64,000 bases of DNA from Candidatus Thorarchaeota archaeon (GCA_011365025.1 RDOF01000009.1:25386-89385), one strand, 5' to 3'. Positions 52,628-63,257 are shown, counted from the stretch's first letter. Notes: generated from the sequence alone by a model not told the origin. Made by a program: numbers and translations.

Positions 52628-55600
52628 ATGCGGAGAGCGGTTTTCCTAGTAGTGCTCATGACAATTCTTTTAGCAATGCCCACATTGCTTACAACGAGTG
52701 GGTCTCTTACCCCTTCACTCGAGTCGCTGGACTCCACTGATTCTGGAGGGGTTCTCGCAGATAGCAGCCCCTATTCAGGGAAGGGAGCTGCCCTCGATGT
52801 TCTGGTTCAAGGAACCTATACAAGCGGAGGGTCTCTTTGGACAATGGTGGGAACCACCTATGCAGAAGACTTGACCGAGGGGTCGTCCTTTGTGGTGAAT
52901 AATGCAACCACGGTCACCTGGACGGTCTATGCTTCGGTTTCGCCTCCTTCTGGAGTCGATGATGTCAATCTGACGGTCTACTATCCTCAGACCGAGTGGA
53001 AGCCAACTTCCGTTATTAGTCCAATTGGCTCTGTGAAGACCTATCCGACTGAGTATACCTTTACCGCAGGAATACTGGCAATTCCCTCGGCTACGGTAGA
53101 CACGTATGGACTCTGGAAGATAGAGTTCATTGGGTGGAATCACCTCTATGACCTTCAGCTTGGCGTTAATGGTGGATCGCTCTCTACTACAGCTACATTC
53201 ACTGATCTCCAAAGTATGCACTTCGTTCCCACAAGCTCCTTCATCACAGGGGCGGTCAATGAGATTGAACTGAGAGACCCGACCGGTGCAGTATGGTACA
53301 GTACAAGCAGTACCACTGTTGGTTCGACAACTCATGTGATTCCATCTTTCCAATACAAGAAGGACATCACCATAAAGAACGGAGCAGTATTTGATGATTT
53401 CATAGACTTTCCCGTTGCCTTGACCATTCTGGACACTGATCTTTTCAATACAAGTAAGGTTCAAGCGGATGGCGATGATATCCTGTTTGTACAGAACGGG
53501 TATATCATCCCGCACGAAATTGAGGACTGGCAGCAGAACTTCGATGGCTCGCGAGCAAGGCTAGTTGCCTGGATTCGAGCGAACTTATCGAATAGTGTTG
53601 ATACTGTAATCTCAATGTACTATGGGAATCCGGTGGTGGGCCCTCAGCAAAATCCTGAAGCTGTTTGGACAAGCAACTACCAGGCAGTATGGCATCTGAA
53701 TGATGTGGCTACAATTGGCGGCACAGGCGCAACGCATTATGATTCAACTGCAGGGAGTTATGATGGCATTCAATCTGGAAATGGCAGGTCAGGAAATGCT
53801 CGCATTGGTTGGTCTCAGTATTTTGACGGAGTAGATGACTGGATTACTATTCCTGCAAGCGAAGGCCTCAACCCAACTGGGTCTCTCACTATTTCGGGTT
53901 GGTTCAGACTTCCAGCTGCACATAGCAGCACTTCAACAGAGACTCAAGTAATCATGACCAAATACCTTAGCGGAGATGACGATATGCACATAGCTCTTGC
54001 TGGTACTGATTATAATCGGGCTCCTGTTTCAGATGGTTCTCTTGTGTTCAAGATTGAAACCGTTTCCGGCAGCGCTACTTATGTCTACAGCTCAACGACA
54101 TCCTGGGCTGCCAACACCTGGTACTATTTCTCATGTTACATGGATTCCTCCACACCTGGAAACAGCATGATCTACATCAATGGCGTACAGGACTACGGCG
54201 GTTTCGATTTGATTGGATCATATGCAGATCTTGCCTATGATGGTCAATGGGGCATAGGTGGCCGGTACACTGACAGTCAAATCCCCGGTTCAGAAGGCTA
54301 CTTCTACGGTTACATAGATGAGGTGCAAATCACCTCAGGCGCTAGGAGTGCAGGATGGAGGACCACCGAATATTATAACCAAAACAATCCAACCAACACG
54401 GTATTCAGAACAATTGGCTCTGAATCCTCGCGCCCCACATCAGAACCCTCATTTGTCAAGGCGCTTGATTCCTCTGCTCCGGCAGGACTTTGGTCGGTTA
54501 GCATGCAATATAGGGATGCCACTTCTCCAACATACCAAGTTGGAAAGTATGAACGTAACTTCATCGTTCAGCATTCCACATCGCTGTCTTTAATCTCTCC
54601 TGGCGATGCCATTGGTGATGGCATCTCGGCAAGAATCGCCGGTGATTTGCTCTATATCGAGGTAAGTCTTACCGATACAATAAGCTCAAGCTTGGTGAAT
54701 GGTGCGACGGTCACCACCAATTGGACTGCCTACGGATCTCCCACTGTGGCGCCACTGGAGGATTACGGGGATGGCCACTATGGAGTCGCACTAAACACAA
54801 CCGATTTGGGAACTGCAAAATCGTGGAGAATTGAGATTGATTCCTCCCACCCTTACTACCTTGATTCAAGTACCTTCTTTGACTTGAATCTGTATCACGA
54901 TACGGAGTTGATATATGATTCAGTATCCACAACGCCAGTTGGCTTTGACTTCACTGCGAGCCTTTACTATTATGATACTTACACCGGCCTACCCATTACT
55001 GGAGCGACTATTACGCTGGGGGATGGCTCTCCAGTCACTATAGATTGGGAGGGCGGTGGGCAATACAATGTTTCACTATCAACCTTGGGTCTATCCAGGG
55101 GCAACTACGCATACGCCTTCAACGCTAGCAAACCTGGCTCCTACATGAGCATGGCAAGTGTTACTATTACCTTCACCCTTCGAGCTCACTATACTGCCGT
55201 CGCAATCCAAGGGGATTTGACAGTTCCTTGGGGTGATACGACCACGGTAACAGCAACTCTCATCGACCTCGATACTGGTCTAGCCATACCTGCGGCCAAC
55301 ATACAATCTTGGACCTTCGACTGGGGCGAAGATTCTAGAACAGAGAACACCCCAGCAGACCTCGTCTACATCTTGCCTACTGATTCTTGGTCTGTTGGCT
55401 TCGACACTGTTACTCTCTCGGTCAACATGGCCAATAGCAACTACTACGCTCCCGATGACTACGACTTCCAGATTACAATCCGTGCTCACTATACTTCAGT
55501 TAGTGTGACAGGAGTGCTCACTGAGCCATATGGGAATATGACTGATGTCACAGTTGTGATTACGGATCTCGATACAGGGTCGCTGGTTGGGATTGGTTCT

Positions 55601-58600
55601 GTGGGCGTATTGGACTTCAGTTCTGGTGCCTGGAGTCAGATAGAGAACAACCCCGGCACATCACAAATACTCCTCGACACTACAGGTTGGTCCGTGGGAA
55701 CAAGGCAGGTTACGCTTGACGTCACCATGCTTGGAACGAATTATGTGGATCCAAACACGTACAATTTCAACATTGTCATAAGAAATCTTCAGACATCCCT
55801 CTACAATGAGCCAAGTGACCTCATCTTTCCTAACGGTGATGACTTCATCATTGTCCTTAGCTTAAATGTGAGCGAACCTGAGAGTGTCTTCTACGGTGCA
55901 CCTGTTAATGGTCTAACAGGGTCTCATTTCACGGTGACCAGCGGCGCAACCACCTATGTCAAGACAATCACCCCTCTGGGAAATGGCCGCTATCAGCTCA
56001 CAATATCTGCTGCATACTTCACAGAAGGTGACTACACCATAGTGGTTGTTGCAGACAGCGCTGCTGACAACTATGCTCTTGCAGTTCACGTGATTACATT
56101 CAGGTATCAACCAGCTGAAAGTTTGCTTTCATCACCAAACTACCCACAGGTCATAACGCCATACCAGACAGATGTCACAATCACTCTGACATATTGGGAT
56201 ATTGACAGAGAGCTTGGTATAGACGGTGCAACAATTACATCGAACATCTCCATCTCAACGACTCCGCTTGGCTCTGGACAATACCAAGTCACACTCCATG
56301 TCACGGGTCTCTCTCAGGGAACCCATCCTTTCTACATTACCGCGGACAAATCCGGGTATACGGCAAAGACACTGGAATTCACGCTGACCATCAGAATCGC
56401 CTACACATATGCAATCCCCTCAGTTGGTGCTCTTAGCATTCCTGTTGGCGCCGATCCCGTCTTTTATGTGAAATATTGGGATACGGATCATGATGTTTCC
56501 ATAACTGGCGCCAGCGTCCAAGTCACAGGATGGACGCATGCTCCCGCTGTCACCTATGATGCTGGATTACAACGGTATCGGATTGAATTCATCACCGAGG
56601 AAACCGACCTTCTTCAAGAGAACACAATCGTGACTTTCAACTTCACAGTAGGTGCAAACTATCAGCCCGGTGTGTTCACAATCTCGGTGACGGTAAGAAC
56701 TCATAATGCCGACTTCAGACTGGTAAGTGCAGTTCCACCTACGACCTATACTGGTACAATTGAAGTTCCGGTTTATTACGGTGATCTTGATGGAGCTTTA
56801 GGAATTACAAACAGCTCTGGCTATATTCTTGTGACTGTGACCAGTCTAAGCGTTCCATTTCCATTCTTTACTGTGGTTGAAACTGGAACGGGCGATGGCT
56901 ACTATACGGTCAGTATCCCCGCCAGCCAGTTTACACTCGGCCTCAAGACCTTGAATATAACTTTCTCATGGACTGGACCTGTTCAGGTCTACCAAAACAA
57001 GTGGCTTACGGCCACGGTGAATATTGTGGGCGAAGATTCGAAGCTGACACTGATGCTAGCTTCGGATCCCACCGCATACCTGGGAATCATGAGCTACACA
57101 TTCTTCTATAGTGATTTGGCAGATATCGGAATTACCAACACATCATCGAATCCGTACGGTGCTGGGCATGTTCATATTTCTGTTCTATTCCAAGGTATCA
57201 CGGTCGATCTAGGACAAGTTACAATAGAGGAGGTTACTGGACAACTTGGAAACTTCTCGATTAGCTTCAATACAACGATCTTCGGTGCGACAGGCCTCTT
57301 CTACATGAATGTATACATTGACTGGGAAACCGGAGTCGCCCCATACTATACAAATCGATTTGACGTCATATCGGTGAGTGTTCTCACACGTGATACTCTT
57401 CTATTGATAGACCCTCCCTCACCGCAATACTGGGGTGAGATGGCATCCTTCACCTTTGGCTATCAGGATGTGACAGGCGCAGGAAGTGTTCCCATCGAGG
57501 ATGACATTGCCCTCTCGGTTACCACGACTCTCTCAGAGTACACAGTCACCTACTTGAGCGGCACGCAAAGATTCCAGATTACATTCAATACTAGTCAATA
57601 TGCCTCATTGGGACAGAAGTCATTCCTGCTGAACGTGGTATGGTATGGCGAACCCTTCTACGCAAATCGTACGGGCCGTACGATATACATCACAGTCTTA
57701 GCTAGACTCGCGGTGCTCGACTACCAGTCCCCTGCTCAGACACCGTATCTTGACAACGTCACTTTTCTCTTGACTTGGACCGATGTTACGAGCATCTCGA
57801 CTGGCATCTCAACTGCCACTCTTACCTTGTATTATGGTGCCTTTGCCGTCGACACTGACTACTACTCCTGGGCACTTACTGGTCCCGGCCAATATCAGGT
57901 GGAACTTGACACTACCTACTTTGGAAGTCCGGGCACATACCCCTTGAGGGTTCTCATGCAAACTGCCGAGTTCTACATAGAGGATGATACCGATACGCGG
58001 AATCTTGTTGTCAGATATAGACCTGTGTTGCTTTCGGCTGAGAAGACAGACAAGCTTCCCTATGGATTGCCTATGGAGTTTGTAATCAACTACCTGGATG
58101 CTGACACGCTTCTCCCGATTTCGAGCGGAACCACGTTTGAGATTCTCAATGTGTCTACTTGGGATTTCACATTTGTTTGGAATGCTGTCTTGGGACACTA
58201 CGATCTGACCGTGGAGACCGACAATCATCCAGAATTTGCTATTAACACTCCATACTCTTTGTATGTCAGGGTGACCTACAGTGGTTCATCCTACTATGAA
58301 ACAAAGACTGCCTACATAACCTTTGAATTCAGGTCAAGAGAATCGCAGCTTGTTTTGGAGGATCCGGCTGACCCAACGGCATATCTGGACTATACGAATT
58401 TCACAGTGTTCTATAGAGACATTGATGCGGAGCCCTTTGTTGGGATACCGGCTGAGGACATTGAGGTCTATCTTGGCGCAACTCCGCTAGCCTACCCTAC
58501 TCAATACATATTTGCATCCCTAGCTCAGGGGCGGTATTTAATTTCAGTTAACACCACGGCGCTTGGTCTGGGGCCATATAGTCTTAGAATTGTTGCAACT

Positions 58601-61600
58601 TGGAATCCTTCTTCAGCTCCATACCACGACAATGCAGAGGTGAATGTTGCTGTCAGTGTCGTAGGACGAGAAACATCGGTTGAGATAACTCAGACTCCGC
58701 TGCAGACGCAGTACCTTGACAACGTGGTACTTGTTTTCACGTTTGTTGATCTTCTCCGCTCCAGTCCAATACCCGGTCTGACTACAAATGAAGTGGAAGT
58801 GTGGGGAAATGGTGTCCTACTCAACACTGCTGATTATACACTCACCGACCTCTCCGGGTCATTCAGGCTAACAGTCAATTCCTCGGTTCTCGCAGCCACT
58901 GCACCAATCTCAAGCTACAATCTCACAATTAGAGTGGATTGGAATAACATCATAGCTCCGTATTACTATGATTCGGCACGAGAAGTAAGAGTGACCATAA
59001 CGAGGCGATTCATGACATATTCTCCCGATCCCATTGAGGCAGTTAATTATGGCGAGAATGTATCAATTCAGTTCACCCTCGAGGACTCAGACCGTGGTTG
59101 GCCCGTGGCTGGTGCTTTGATAGCTTTTGATGGTCAGACGGTGGTGCTTGTAGAAGGCGTTGATTTTGACATCATTTATGGCACTGGCGTTGATGAGGGA
59201 TTATACACAATTGTACTTAAGACAACATCACTGCCAAACCCGGGAACTTTCTATTTCGATCTTACAATTACTTGGAATCCCTTAGATTCTCCATTCTATA
59301 GAAGTTTGGGAACAATTGGGATAAGTGCAAGAATTCTGGATATCGAAACCAGGATAGAAGTTGCTTCTGATTATCTGATTATGCTCTGGCATCAAGATGT
59401 TTCGATGATTGCTTTCTACGTTAGTGTTCTTGATTCAAGCTACATACCAGATGCCACGATGACTTGGACCGTGTCTGGAGGTGGCCAAGGCAACTTCACT
59501 GATGTCGCATCCGATGGCAACTACACGGCTATCATTACTACCCTGGCCGATGTTGGAACTTACACGATTACTATACGCGCCACGAAGATGAACTACTTGG
59601 TGGCTCAGACCTACGTCACATTGGTTGTTCAAGCTGTCCCATCATTCATTACAATCAATGAACCCTCCGAGAAGTTCATTGAACTTCCTAAGGGCAGCCC
59701 AATTCAGATTGCCATCGAGCTGACTGACAGTACAGCTCAGCCAATAGCGGTTCAGTATGTAAACAGCGTGATTGCAAACCTTGAGGGAGTGAATTACCCC
59801 CTAGTCTACAACACCACATCTGGATTCTGGGAAGTTCTTCTACCAGGGTCCGCCACATTAGTCCTGAGTGTTGACATCTCATACAGGGTACGCATCACCG
59901 CAAACCTTCGCAACTACGAACCCGTTGCCGACTCATTCAATATCATCATCAGTGAGTCAAGATCCGAGCTTACGCTCCTAATGCCCAGTACATCAGAGCC
60001 TGTGGCGGTTTATACTCAGCTCGTTAACTTCACAGTTTATTTTGAGGCACCAGACCGCTCTCTCAATCTATCAGGAGGTCAAGTTAAGTGGTACATTGCT
60101 GAGAGAGGTCTTAATGGCACATTCCTTGACCGAGGCAATGGTGTATACTCAATTCTCATAAACACAGTCGACATTGGCTATGGTATTTGGGGCATAAGCA
60201 TACGCGGAGTTCCCGACCAAGATGATATAGCAAGTACGGCGTTGCAGGTCATTCTTACAATCAACAGAATACAGACAACGGCCTACACCACTGAAACCCC
60301 TGACCTTTACTGGGGGTGGGCAGGGAATATCACATTTGTATATTGGGATGAGTTCTTTAGGCAAGGTGTATCTGGCGCAAGTGCCAACTACACTCTGCCT
60401 GGGCTTCCTGCCACAGCTGCAATGGACCCTTGGGGGAACGGAACCTATGTAGTATTCCTGAATACCTCTCTTCTGCTTCCAAGTGATGTCCGCATTCCAT
60501 TGACAATCACTTTCCAGAAGCCCAACTATCAGGAAGCAAGTGATACACTACTAATTCGAATACGTGAAGTTCCCACTGATATTGTACTTACAATACCGGA
60601 GGTCAATGTGGATCCAGATAATCCTTCACGGTACCAGGTGCCATACGGTGACTCAGTGACCATTACTGTCTTCTACAATGACACTGATTTCTCAGATGGA
60701 TATGTTGGCGGACTCGTTGGAGCAAATATAAGTCTGAGCAGCATCTTTGGCCCTACCAGGGAGTTAACAAACTTCGAACTGATTCCACTGGGAGACGGAT
60801 ATTACTACTTCATTTTCGACACCCTTGACCCATGGCTCTTTGAGCAGGTTATTGGAGAACCTGGTCCTCAAACTAGTCCCTATCGTCTCACCATTCGACT
60901 GGCCCTTGCGAACCGAACAGCAGCATTCATTGAGGTCTTTATGAGTATCATAGAGCTTCCGACTGCGATTGAGATTATTGAGATGTCAACTGACCTGTTC
61001 TATGGTGACTCCGGAAGATTGGTTGTCATGTACATTGATGACTGGCCAGGGCATTCTGCGGGTACTCTGATCACAGGAGCCAACTTCACAGTTGACGTAG
61101 GTCTTAGTGTGACTCAGCTGCTTGAGATTGGTAATCCCTACGAGGACCCAACACGCCCTGGTTACTACATAATAGACTACACTGCTGCAGGGCCAATAAT
61201 AGGTGACACGCTCGGAACCTCAGATATTATCCTCTACTTGTCGGTTGAGAATGTGGAGGTACAAGAGATTGACCTGAGAGTCGTCGTCCGACCAACTGAG
61301 GCAGCCCGCGTCCTCACTCAGGCGGTTAGCTGGGGGACACCAATTGCCCTCTTCGTCATCATTGGCTTGGTTGCGTACATCAAGGTTTGGAGCGTGCCAA
61401 AACGGCTCAGGCAGATTAATGGTCAGATTAAGGAACTTCGAAAGGGCAAGATTCCAAAGCCAATTACTGAGGCAAAGACTCGACAGCAACTTCTGGCAGG
61501 TCTCTTTAACGACACTTTCGCGCCTCTTGATATCAAGAGGAAACCGGAGCAGATGCCAATTGATTCAGTCCCAATTGATGTCCCTGAGATGGGCGAACTC

Positions 61601-62101
61601 CTGATTCAGTTGGCAATCCTCACTAACTTAAATGCCGATGAACTTGATGAGTTCAAGGCAGACATCGCCAAGATGCGAATCAGCGAGCAGGCTGCCTTTG
61701 TGAAAGAGGTCATCATGCAGGAGGCCCTCCGTGCAGCTCGTAGAGAGGGCAAGACAGTTGACGAGATCATGGAGAACCTCCAGGCTGAAGCCAATCGGAA
61801 ACTGGGCGAAGGTGAGGAAGATGCTATTCCTTCCCGAGAAGAGGCTGTAGAAGAGGAATCTGTCATTCTACGTCGGGGTGAAGTCAAAGAAGAAGCGCCT
61901 CCTGGCAAGAAGGTGCCTTCAGAGGATGTCAGCTTCACAAGTGACTATCTGAGCGCCTATGAGATTGAGGAGCTCCAGAGCGAACTCATTCGACGGGGTG
62001 TGCCATCGCACGAGATTGACACTATTCTGGAACAGGCAAAGAAACTTCCTCGCGACCTTGTTGAAGAGCTAATTCGCAGTGTTGGAAAGGATAAGGAATA
62101 G
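52628..62101 (+). CDS. Giant single-pass surface protein (3157 aa), paralogue of the 37.4-kb gene
   Basis: Same plan as its neighbour. Signal peptide (AVFLVVLMTILLAMPTLL); a DUF2341-like module near residue 240 (FIDFPVALTILDTDLF) and a LamG-like module at about 360-590 (YFDGVDDWITIPASEGLNPT); two 300-bp Ig-like repeats (residues about 854-1053); then many related beta-sandwich units. A membrane segment (GTPIALFVIIGLVAYIKVW, near 2902) precedes a 240-residue cytoplasmic tail, nearly identical in parts to the first giant's (KMRISEQAAFVKEVIMQEAL). ATG 52628 follows GAGGTCG. The intergenic 208 bp holds a terminator and a TATA-like TTATAG near 52576, so the two genes may be separately transcribed. 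Probably an envelope or adhesion protein. Confidence 0.9.
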   Translation: MRRAVFLVVLMTILLAMPTLLTTSGSLTPSLESLDSTDSGGVLADSSPYSGKGAALDVLVQGTYTSGGSLWTMVGTTYAEDLTEGSSFVVNNATTVTWTVYASVSPPSGVDDVNLTVYYPQTEWKPTSVISPIGSVKTYPTEYTFTAGILAIPSATVDTYGLWKIEFIGWNHLYDLQLGVNGGSLSTTATFTDLQSMHFVPTSSFITGAVNEIELRDPTGAVWYSTSSTTVGSTTHVIPSFQYKKDITIKNGAVFDDFIDFPVALTILDTDLFNTSKVQADGDDILFVQNGYIIPHEIEDWQQNFDGSRARLVAWIRANLSNSVDTVISMYYGNPVVGPQQNPEAVWTSNYQAVWHLNDVATIGGTGATHYDSTAGSYDGIQSGNGRSGNARIGWSQYFDGVDDWITIPASEGLNPTGSLTISGWFRLPAAHSSTSTETQVIMTKYLSGDDDMHIALAGTDYNRAPVSDGSLVFKIETVSGSATYVYSSTTSWAANTWYYFSCYMDSSTPGNSMIYINGVQDYGGFDLIGSYADLAYDGQWGIGGRYTDSQIPGSEGYFYGYIDEVQITSGARSAGWRTTEYYNQNNPTNTVFRTIGSESSRPTSEPSFVKALDSSAPAGLWSVSMQYRDATSPTYQVGKYERNFIVQHSTSLSLISPGDAIGDGISARIAGDLLYIEVSLTDTISSSLVNGATVTTNWTAYGSPTVAPLEDYGDGHYGVALNTTDLGTAKSWRIEIDSSHPYYLDSSTFFDLNLYHDTELIYDSVSTTPVGFDFTASLYYYDTYTGLPITGATITLGDGSPVTIDWEGGGQYNVSLSTLGLSRGNYAYAFNASKPGSYMSMASVTITFTLRAHYTAVAIQGDLTVPWGDTTTVTATLIDLDTGLAIPAANIQSWTFDWGEDSRTENTPADLVYILPTDSWSVGFDTVTLSVNMANSNYYAPDDYDFQITIRAHYTSVSVTGVLTEPYGNMTDVTVVITDLDTGSLVGIGSVGVLDFSSGAWSQIENNPGTSQILLDTTGWSVGTRQVTLDVTMLGTNYVDPNTYNFNIVIRNLQTSLYNEPSDLIFPNGDDFIIVLSLNVSEPESVFYGAPVNGLTGSHFTVTSGATTYVKTITPLGNGRYQLTISAAYFTEGDYTIVVVADSAADNYALAVHVITFRYQPAESLLSSPNYPQVITPYQTDVTITLTYWDIDRELGIDGATITSNISISTTPLGSGQYQVTLHVTGLSQGTHPFYITADKSGYTAKTLEFTLTIRIAYTYAIPSVGALSIPVGADPVFYVKYWDTDHDVSITGASVQVTGWTHAPAVTYDAGLQRYRIEFITEETDLLQENTIVTFNFTVGANYQPGVFTISVTVRTHNADFRLVSAVPPTTYTGTIEVPVYYGDLDGALGITNSSGYILVTVTSLSVPFPFFTVVETGTGDGYYTVSIPASQFTLGLKTLNITFSWTGPVQVYQNKWLTATVNIVGEDSKLTLMLASDPTAYLGIMSYTFFYSDLADIGITNTSSNPYGAGHVHISVLFQGITVDLGQVTIEEVTGQLGNFSISFNTTIFGATGLFYMNVYIDWETGVAPYYTNRFDVISVSVLTRDTLLLIDPPSPQYWGEMASFTFGYQDVTGAGSVPIEDDIALSVTTTLSEYTVTYLSGTQRFQITFNTSQYASLGQKSFLLNVVWYGEPFYANRTGRTIYITVLARLAVLDYQSPAQTPYLDNVTFLLTWTDVTSISTGISTATLTLYYGAFAVDTDYYSWALTGPGQYQVELDTTYFGSPGTYPLRVLMQTAEFYIEDDTDTRNLVVRYRPVLLSAEKTDKLPYGLPMEFVINYLDADTLLPISSGTTFEILNVSTWDFTFVWNAVLGHYDLTVETDNHPEFAINTPYSLYVRVTYSGSSYYETKTAYITFEFRSRESQLVLEDPADPTAYLDYTNFTVFYRDIDAEPFVGIPAEDIEVYLGATPLAYPTQYIFASLAQGRYLISVNTTALGLGPYSLRIVATWNPSSAPYHDNAEVNVAVSVVGRETSVEITQTPLQTQYLDNVVLVFTFVDLLRSSPIPGLTTNEVEVWGNGVLLNTADYTLTDLSGSFRLTVNSSVLAATAPISSYNLTIRVDWNNIIAPYYYDSAREVRVTITRRFMTYSPDPIEAVNYGENVSIQFTLEDSDRGWPVAGALIAFDGQTVVLVEGVDFDIIYGTGVDEGLYTIVLKTTSLPNPGTFYFDLTITWNPLDSPFYRSLGTIGISARILDIETRIEVASDYLIMLWHQDVSMIAFYVSVLDSSYIPDATMTWTVSGGGQGNFTDVASDGNYTAIITTLADVGTYTITIRATKMNYLVAQTYVTLVVQAVPSFITINEPSEKFIELPKGSPIQIAIELTDSTAQPIAVQYVNSVIANLEGVNYPLVYNTTSGFWEVLLPGSATLVLSVDISYRVRITANLRNYEPVADSFNIIISESRSELTLLMPSTSEPVAVYTQLVNFTVYFEAPDRSLNLSGGQVKWYIAERGLNGTFLDRGNGVYSILINTVDIGYGIWGISIRGVPDQDDIASTALQVILTINRIQTTAYTTETPDLYWGWAGNITFVYWDEFFRQGVSGASANYTLPGLPATAAMDPWGNGTYVVFLNTSLLLPSDVRIPLTITFQKPNYQEASDTLLIRIREVPTDIVLTIPEVNVDPDNPSRYQVPYGDSVTITVFYNDTDFSDGYVGGLVGANISLSSIFGPTRELTNFELIPLGDGYYYFIFDTLDPWLFEQVIGEPGPQTSPYRLTIRLALANRTAAFIEVFMSIIELPTAIEIIEMSTDLFYGDSGRLVVMYIDDWPGHSAGTLITGANFTVDVGLSVTQLLEIGNPYEDPTRPGYYIIDYTAAGPIIGDTLGTSDIILYLSVENVEVQEIDLRVVVRPTEAARVLTQAVSWGTPIALFVIIGLVAYIKVWSVPKRLRQINGQIKELRKGKIPKPITEAKTRQQLLAGLFNDTFAPLDIKRKPEQMPIDSVPIDVPEMGELLIQLAILTNLNADELDEFKADIAKMRISEQAAFVKEVIMQEALRAARREGKTVDEIMENLQAEANRKLGEGEEDAIPSREEAVEEESVILRRGEVKEEAPPGKKVPSEDVSFTSDYLSAYEIEELQSELIRRGVPSHEIDTILEQAKKLPRDLVEELIRSVGKDKE
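55187..55786 (+). repeat. Two tandem 300-bp Ig-like repeats in the second giant protein
   Basis: Units begin at 55187 and 55487 with HYT and contain DLDTG(L/S), as in the six-copy array of the first giant (42487-44271). They are the counterpart of that array with fewer copies. Confidence 0.8.
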
Positions 62102-62110
62102 AGGCCCTCT

Positions 62111-62875
62111 CTATTCCTCTTCCTCCTGGTTTAAGAAATGCGAGAGCGGAAGTGTGGTTCCAAAATCAACCGACTTGGCTCTTGATGTGCGTCGTACAGG
62201 GTACTGGGGGTGCTTTGCCAGTGTGTATTTCACATAGCTCTTTGACTCCTCAACGTAGACATGAGCCTGCGCACAGCTGGAGAGCGCCTTTCCCCCGGCT
62301 GGAGTCCTCTTATTTCTCGATGATGAGGCCGAGACCACGGTCACTATTCCTCTCTGAAGGGTAAACGTCATCAGTTTCGTGGCCATGTGTGTGAGTTCCT
62401 GTAACCGCTCCCCCTTGACGTTCTCTGTGATATAGAGTTCTGGCAGTCCCGCTACAATCAGCAGTTTCGCTGGGATGCGCTGAAAGAAACTCTCTAGCTG
62501 GTTCATAATGAGGTCATAGGTCTGACTGGAGTTGAAGGCGCGCGAGATATAGACTCTGTCCATTGCGGTCTCCGGTTCAAGTCCAAGCTCAAAGGCATAG
62601 TCCGTTAGTTTCTCCATCTTGACCATATTGGCACTGTCGATGATGATTGTGGAGCTGTCCAAGCCTCCTTTCTCTTCCGGAAGCTGTGCTTGCACTGCAA
62701 AGTATAGCAGATCGTTGTGTAAGCACCGATCTCCATAGAACAAGTGCACAAGTCCCAACTCAAGCCCTCCGCCCAGTAGGCTATCAATGGAATTCACTCC
62801 GCTACTGAAAACGCGCCTTTCTATCGTGTCCGCTGTGCGGAATCCCAGTGACATAGGGGGTTGGGAGTGCTTCAT
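62111..62875 (-). CDS. RadA/RadB-like RecA-fold protein with degenerate ATP site
   Basis: A 254-aa protein with the RecA-core opening of archaeal RadA/RadB (VFSSGVNSIDSLLGGGLELG, then LVHLFYG). But where RadA has the Walker A loop GPPGSGKT, this has GDRCLHND. The Walker B strand reads LLIVAGLPE, without the expected Asp. So it probably does not hydrolyse ATP. The remaining RecA features are present: IIIDSANM, a beta strand TLQRGIVTVVSAS, and VKYTLAKHPQYPVR at the end. It could be an inactive RadA paralogue acting as a recombination mediator, like some Rad55/57-type proteins. It is convergent with the giant gene, 9 bp apart. Confidence 0.78.
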   Translation of the reverse strand: MKHSQPPMSLGFRTADTIERRVFSSGVNSIDSLLGGGLELGLVHLFYGDRCLHNDLLYFAVQAQLPEEKGGLDSSTIIIDSANMVKMEKLTDYAFELGLEPETAMDRVYISRAFNSSQTYDLIMNQLESFFQRIPAKLLIVAGLPELYITENVKGERLQELTHMATKLMTFTLQRGIVTVVSASSSRNKRTPAGGKALSSCAQAHVYVEESKSYVKYTLAKHPQYPVRRTSRAKSVDFGTTLPLSHFLNQEEEE

Positions 62876-62944
62876 CTCACCCTTTTACTCATGTTTTGAC
62901 CCATATATCCACCCCCAGAAAAAACGGTGCGCCCCGGCACGTAG

Positions 62945-62952
62945 TTTAAAAG
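62945..62952 (+). promoter_or_regulatory. TATA box of the zinc-ribbon gene
   Basis: TTTAAAAG is a strong archaeal TATA element. The predicted start site is near 62973, just before the ribosome site GGGAGG at 62979-62984. Confidence 0.5.
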
Positions 62953-62994
62953 ACCTTGAGACAAGTTAGCAACTTGCCGGGAGGAATTGTGGAT

Positions 62995-63207
62995 ATGCAG
63001 AAGGTTCGTGTCTGCCCGAAGTGTGGCAGTTCACAGATCAAAGAAGCTCCTAGTCCTGTTAGTGGATGGCTAGTTCCCAAGACATACTATTGCTCAGGTG
63101 AGAACTGCGGCTATTCAGGTCCTGTTTATGTCGAGGTCGAAGCCCACGAGGTGGAACACCTCCGAAAAGTCATCAATGGACTTGAAAAGGGAATAATCGA
63201 CCGTTAG
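62995..63207 (+). CDS. Small zinc-ribbon protein
   Basis: A 70-aa protein with a zinc ribbon (RVCPKCGSSQIKEAPSP, then YYCSGENCGYSGPVYVE), followed by a helix (HEVEHLRKVINGLEKGII). Two CxxC-type knuckles (CPKC and CSGENC) can bind one zinc. The start is ATG 62995 or GTG 62989, both near the GGGAGG at 62979. It is divergent from the RecA-like gene and precedes gcvH by 50 bp, with a separate TATA box for each. Function unknown; rubredoxin-like or transcription-related roles are possible for such ribbons. Confidence 0.75.
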   Translation: MQKVRVCPKCGSSQIKEAPSPVSGWLVPKTYYCSGENCGYSGPVYVEVEAHEVEHLRKVINGLEKGIIDR

Positions 63208-63216
63208 AGTAATAGA

Positions 63217-63224
63217 CTTAAAAG
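63217..63224 (+). promoter_or_regulatory. TATA box of gcvH
   Basis: CTTAAAAG lies 34-41 bases before ATG 63258, which would leave a very short leader containing GGTG. Confidence 0.5.
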
Positions 63225-63257
63225 AGAGGCAGGATATTCCTGCTTCGGTGACTAACC

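Noticed and set aside
52775..53515. Minus-strand frame of 246 codons inside the second giant gene
   Set aside because: It is a shadow of the DUF2341-containing coding frame; its Arg/Cys/Ser-rich content is unlike a real protein.
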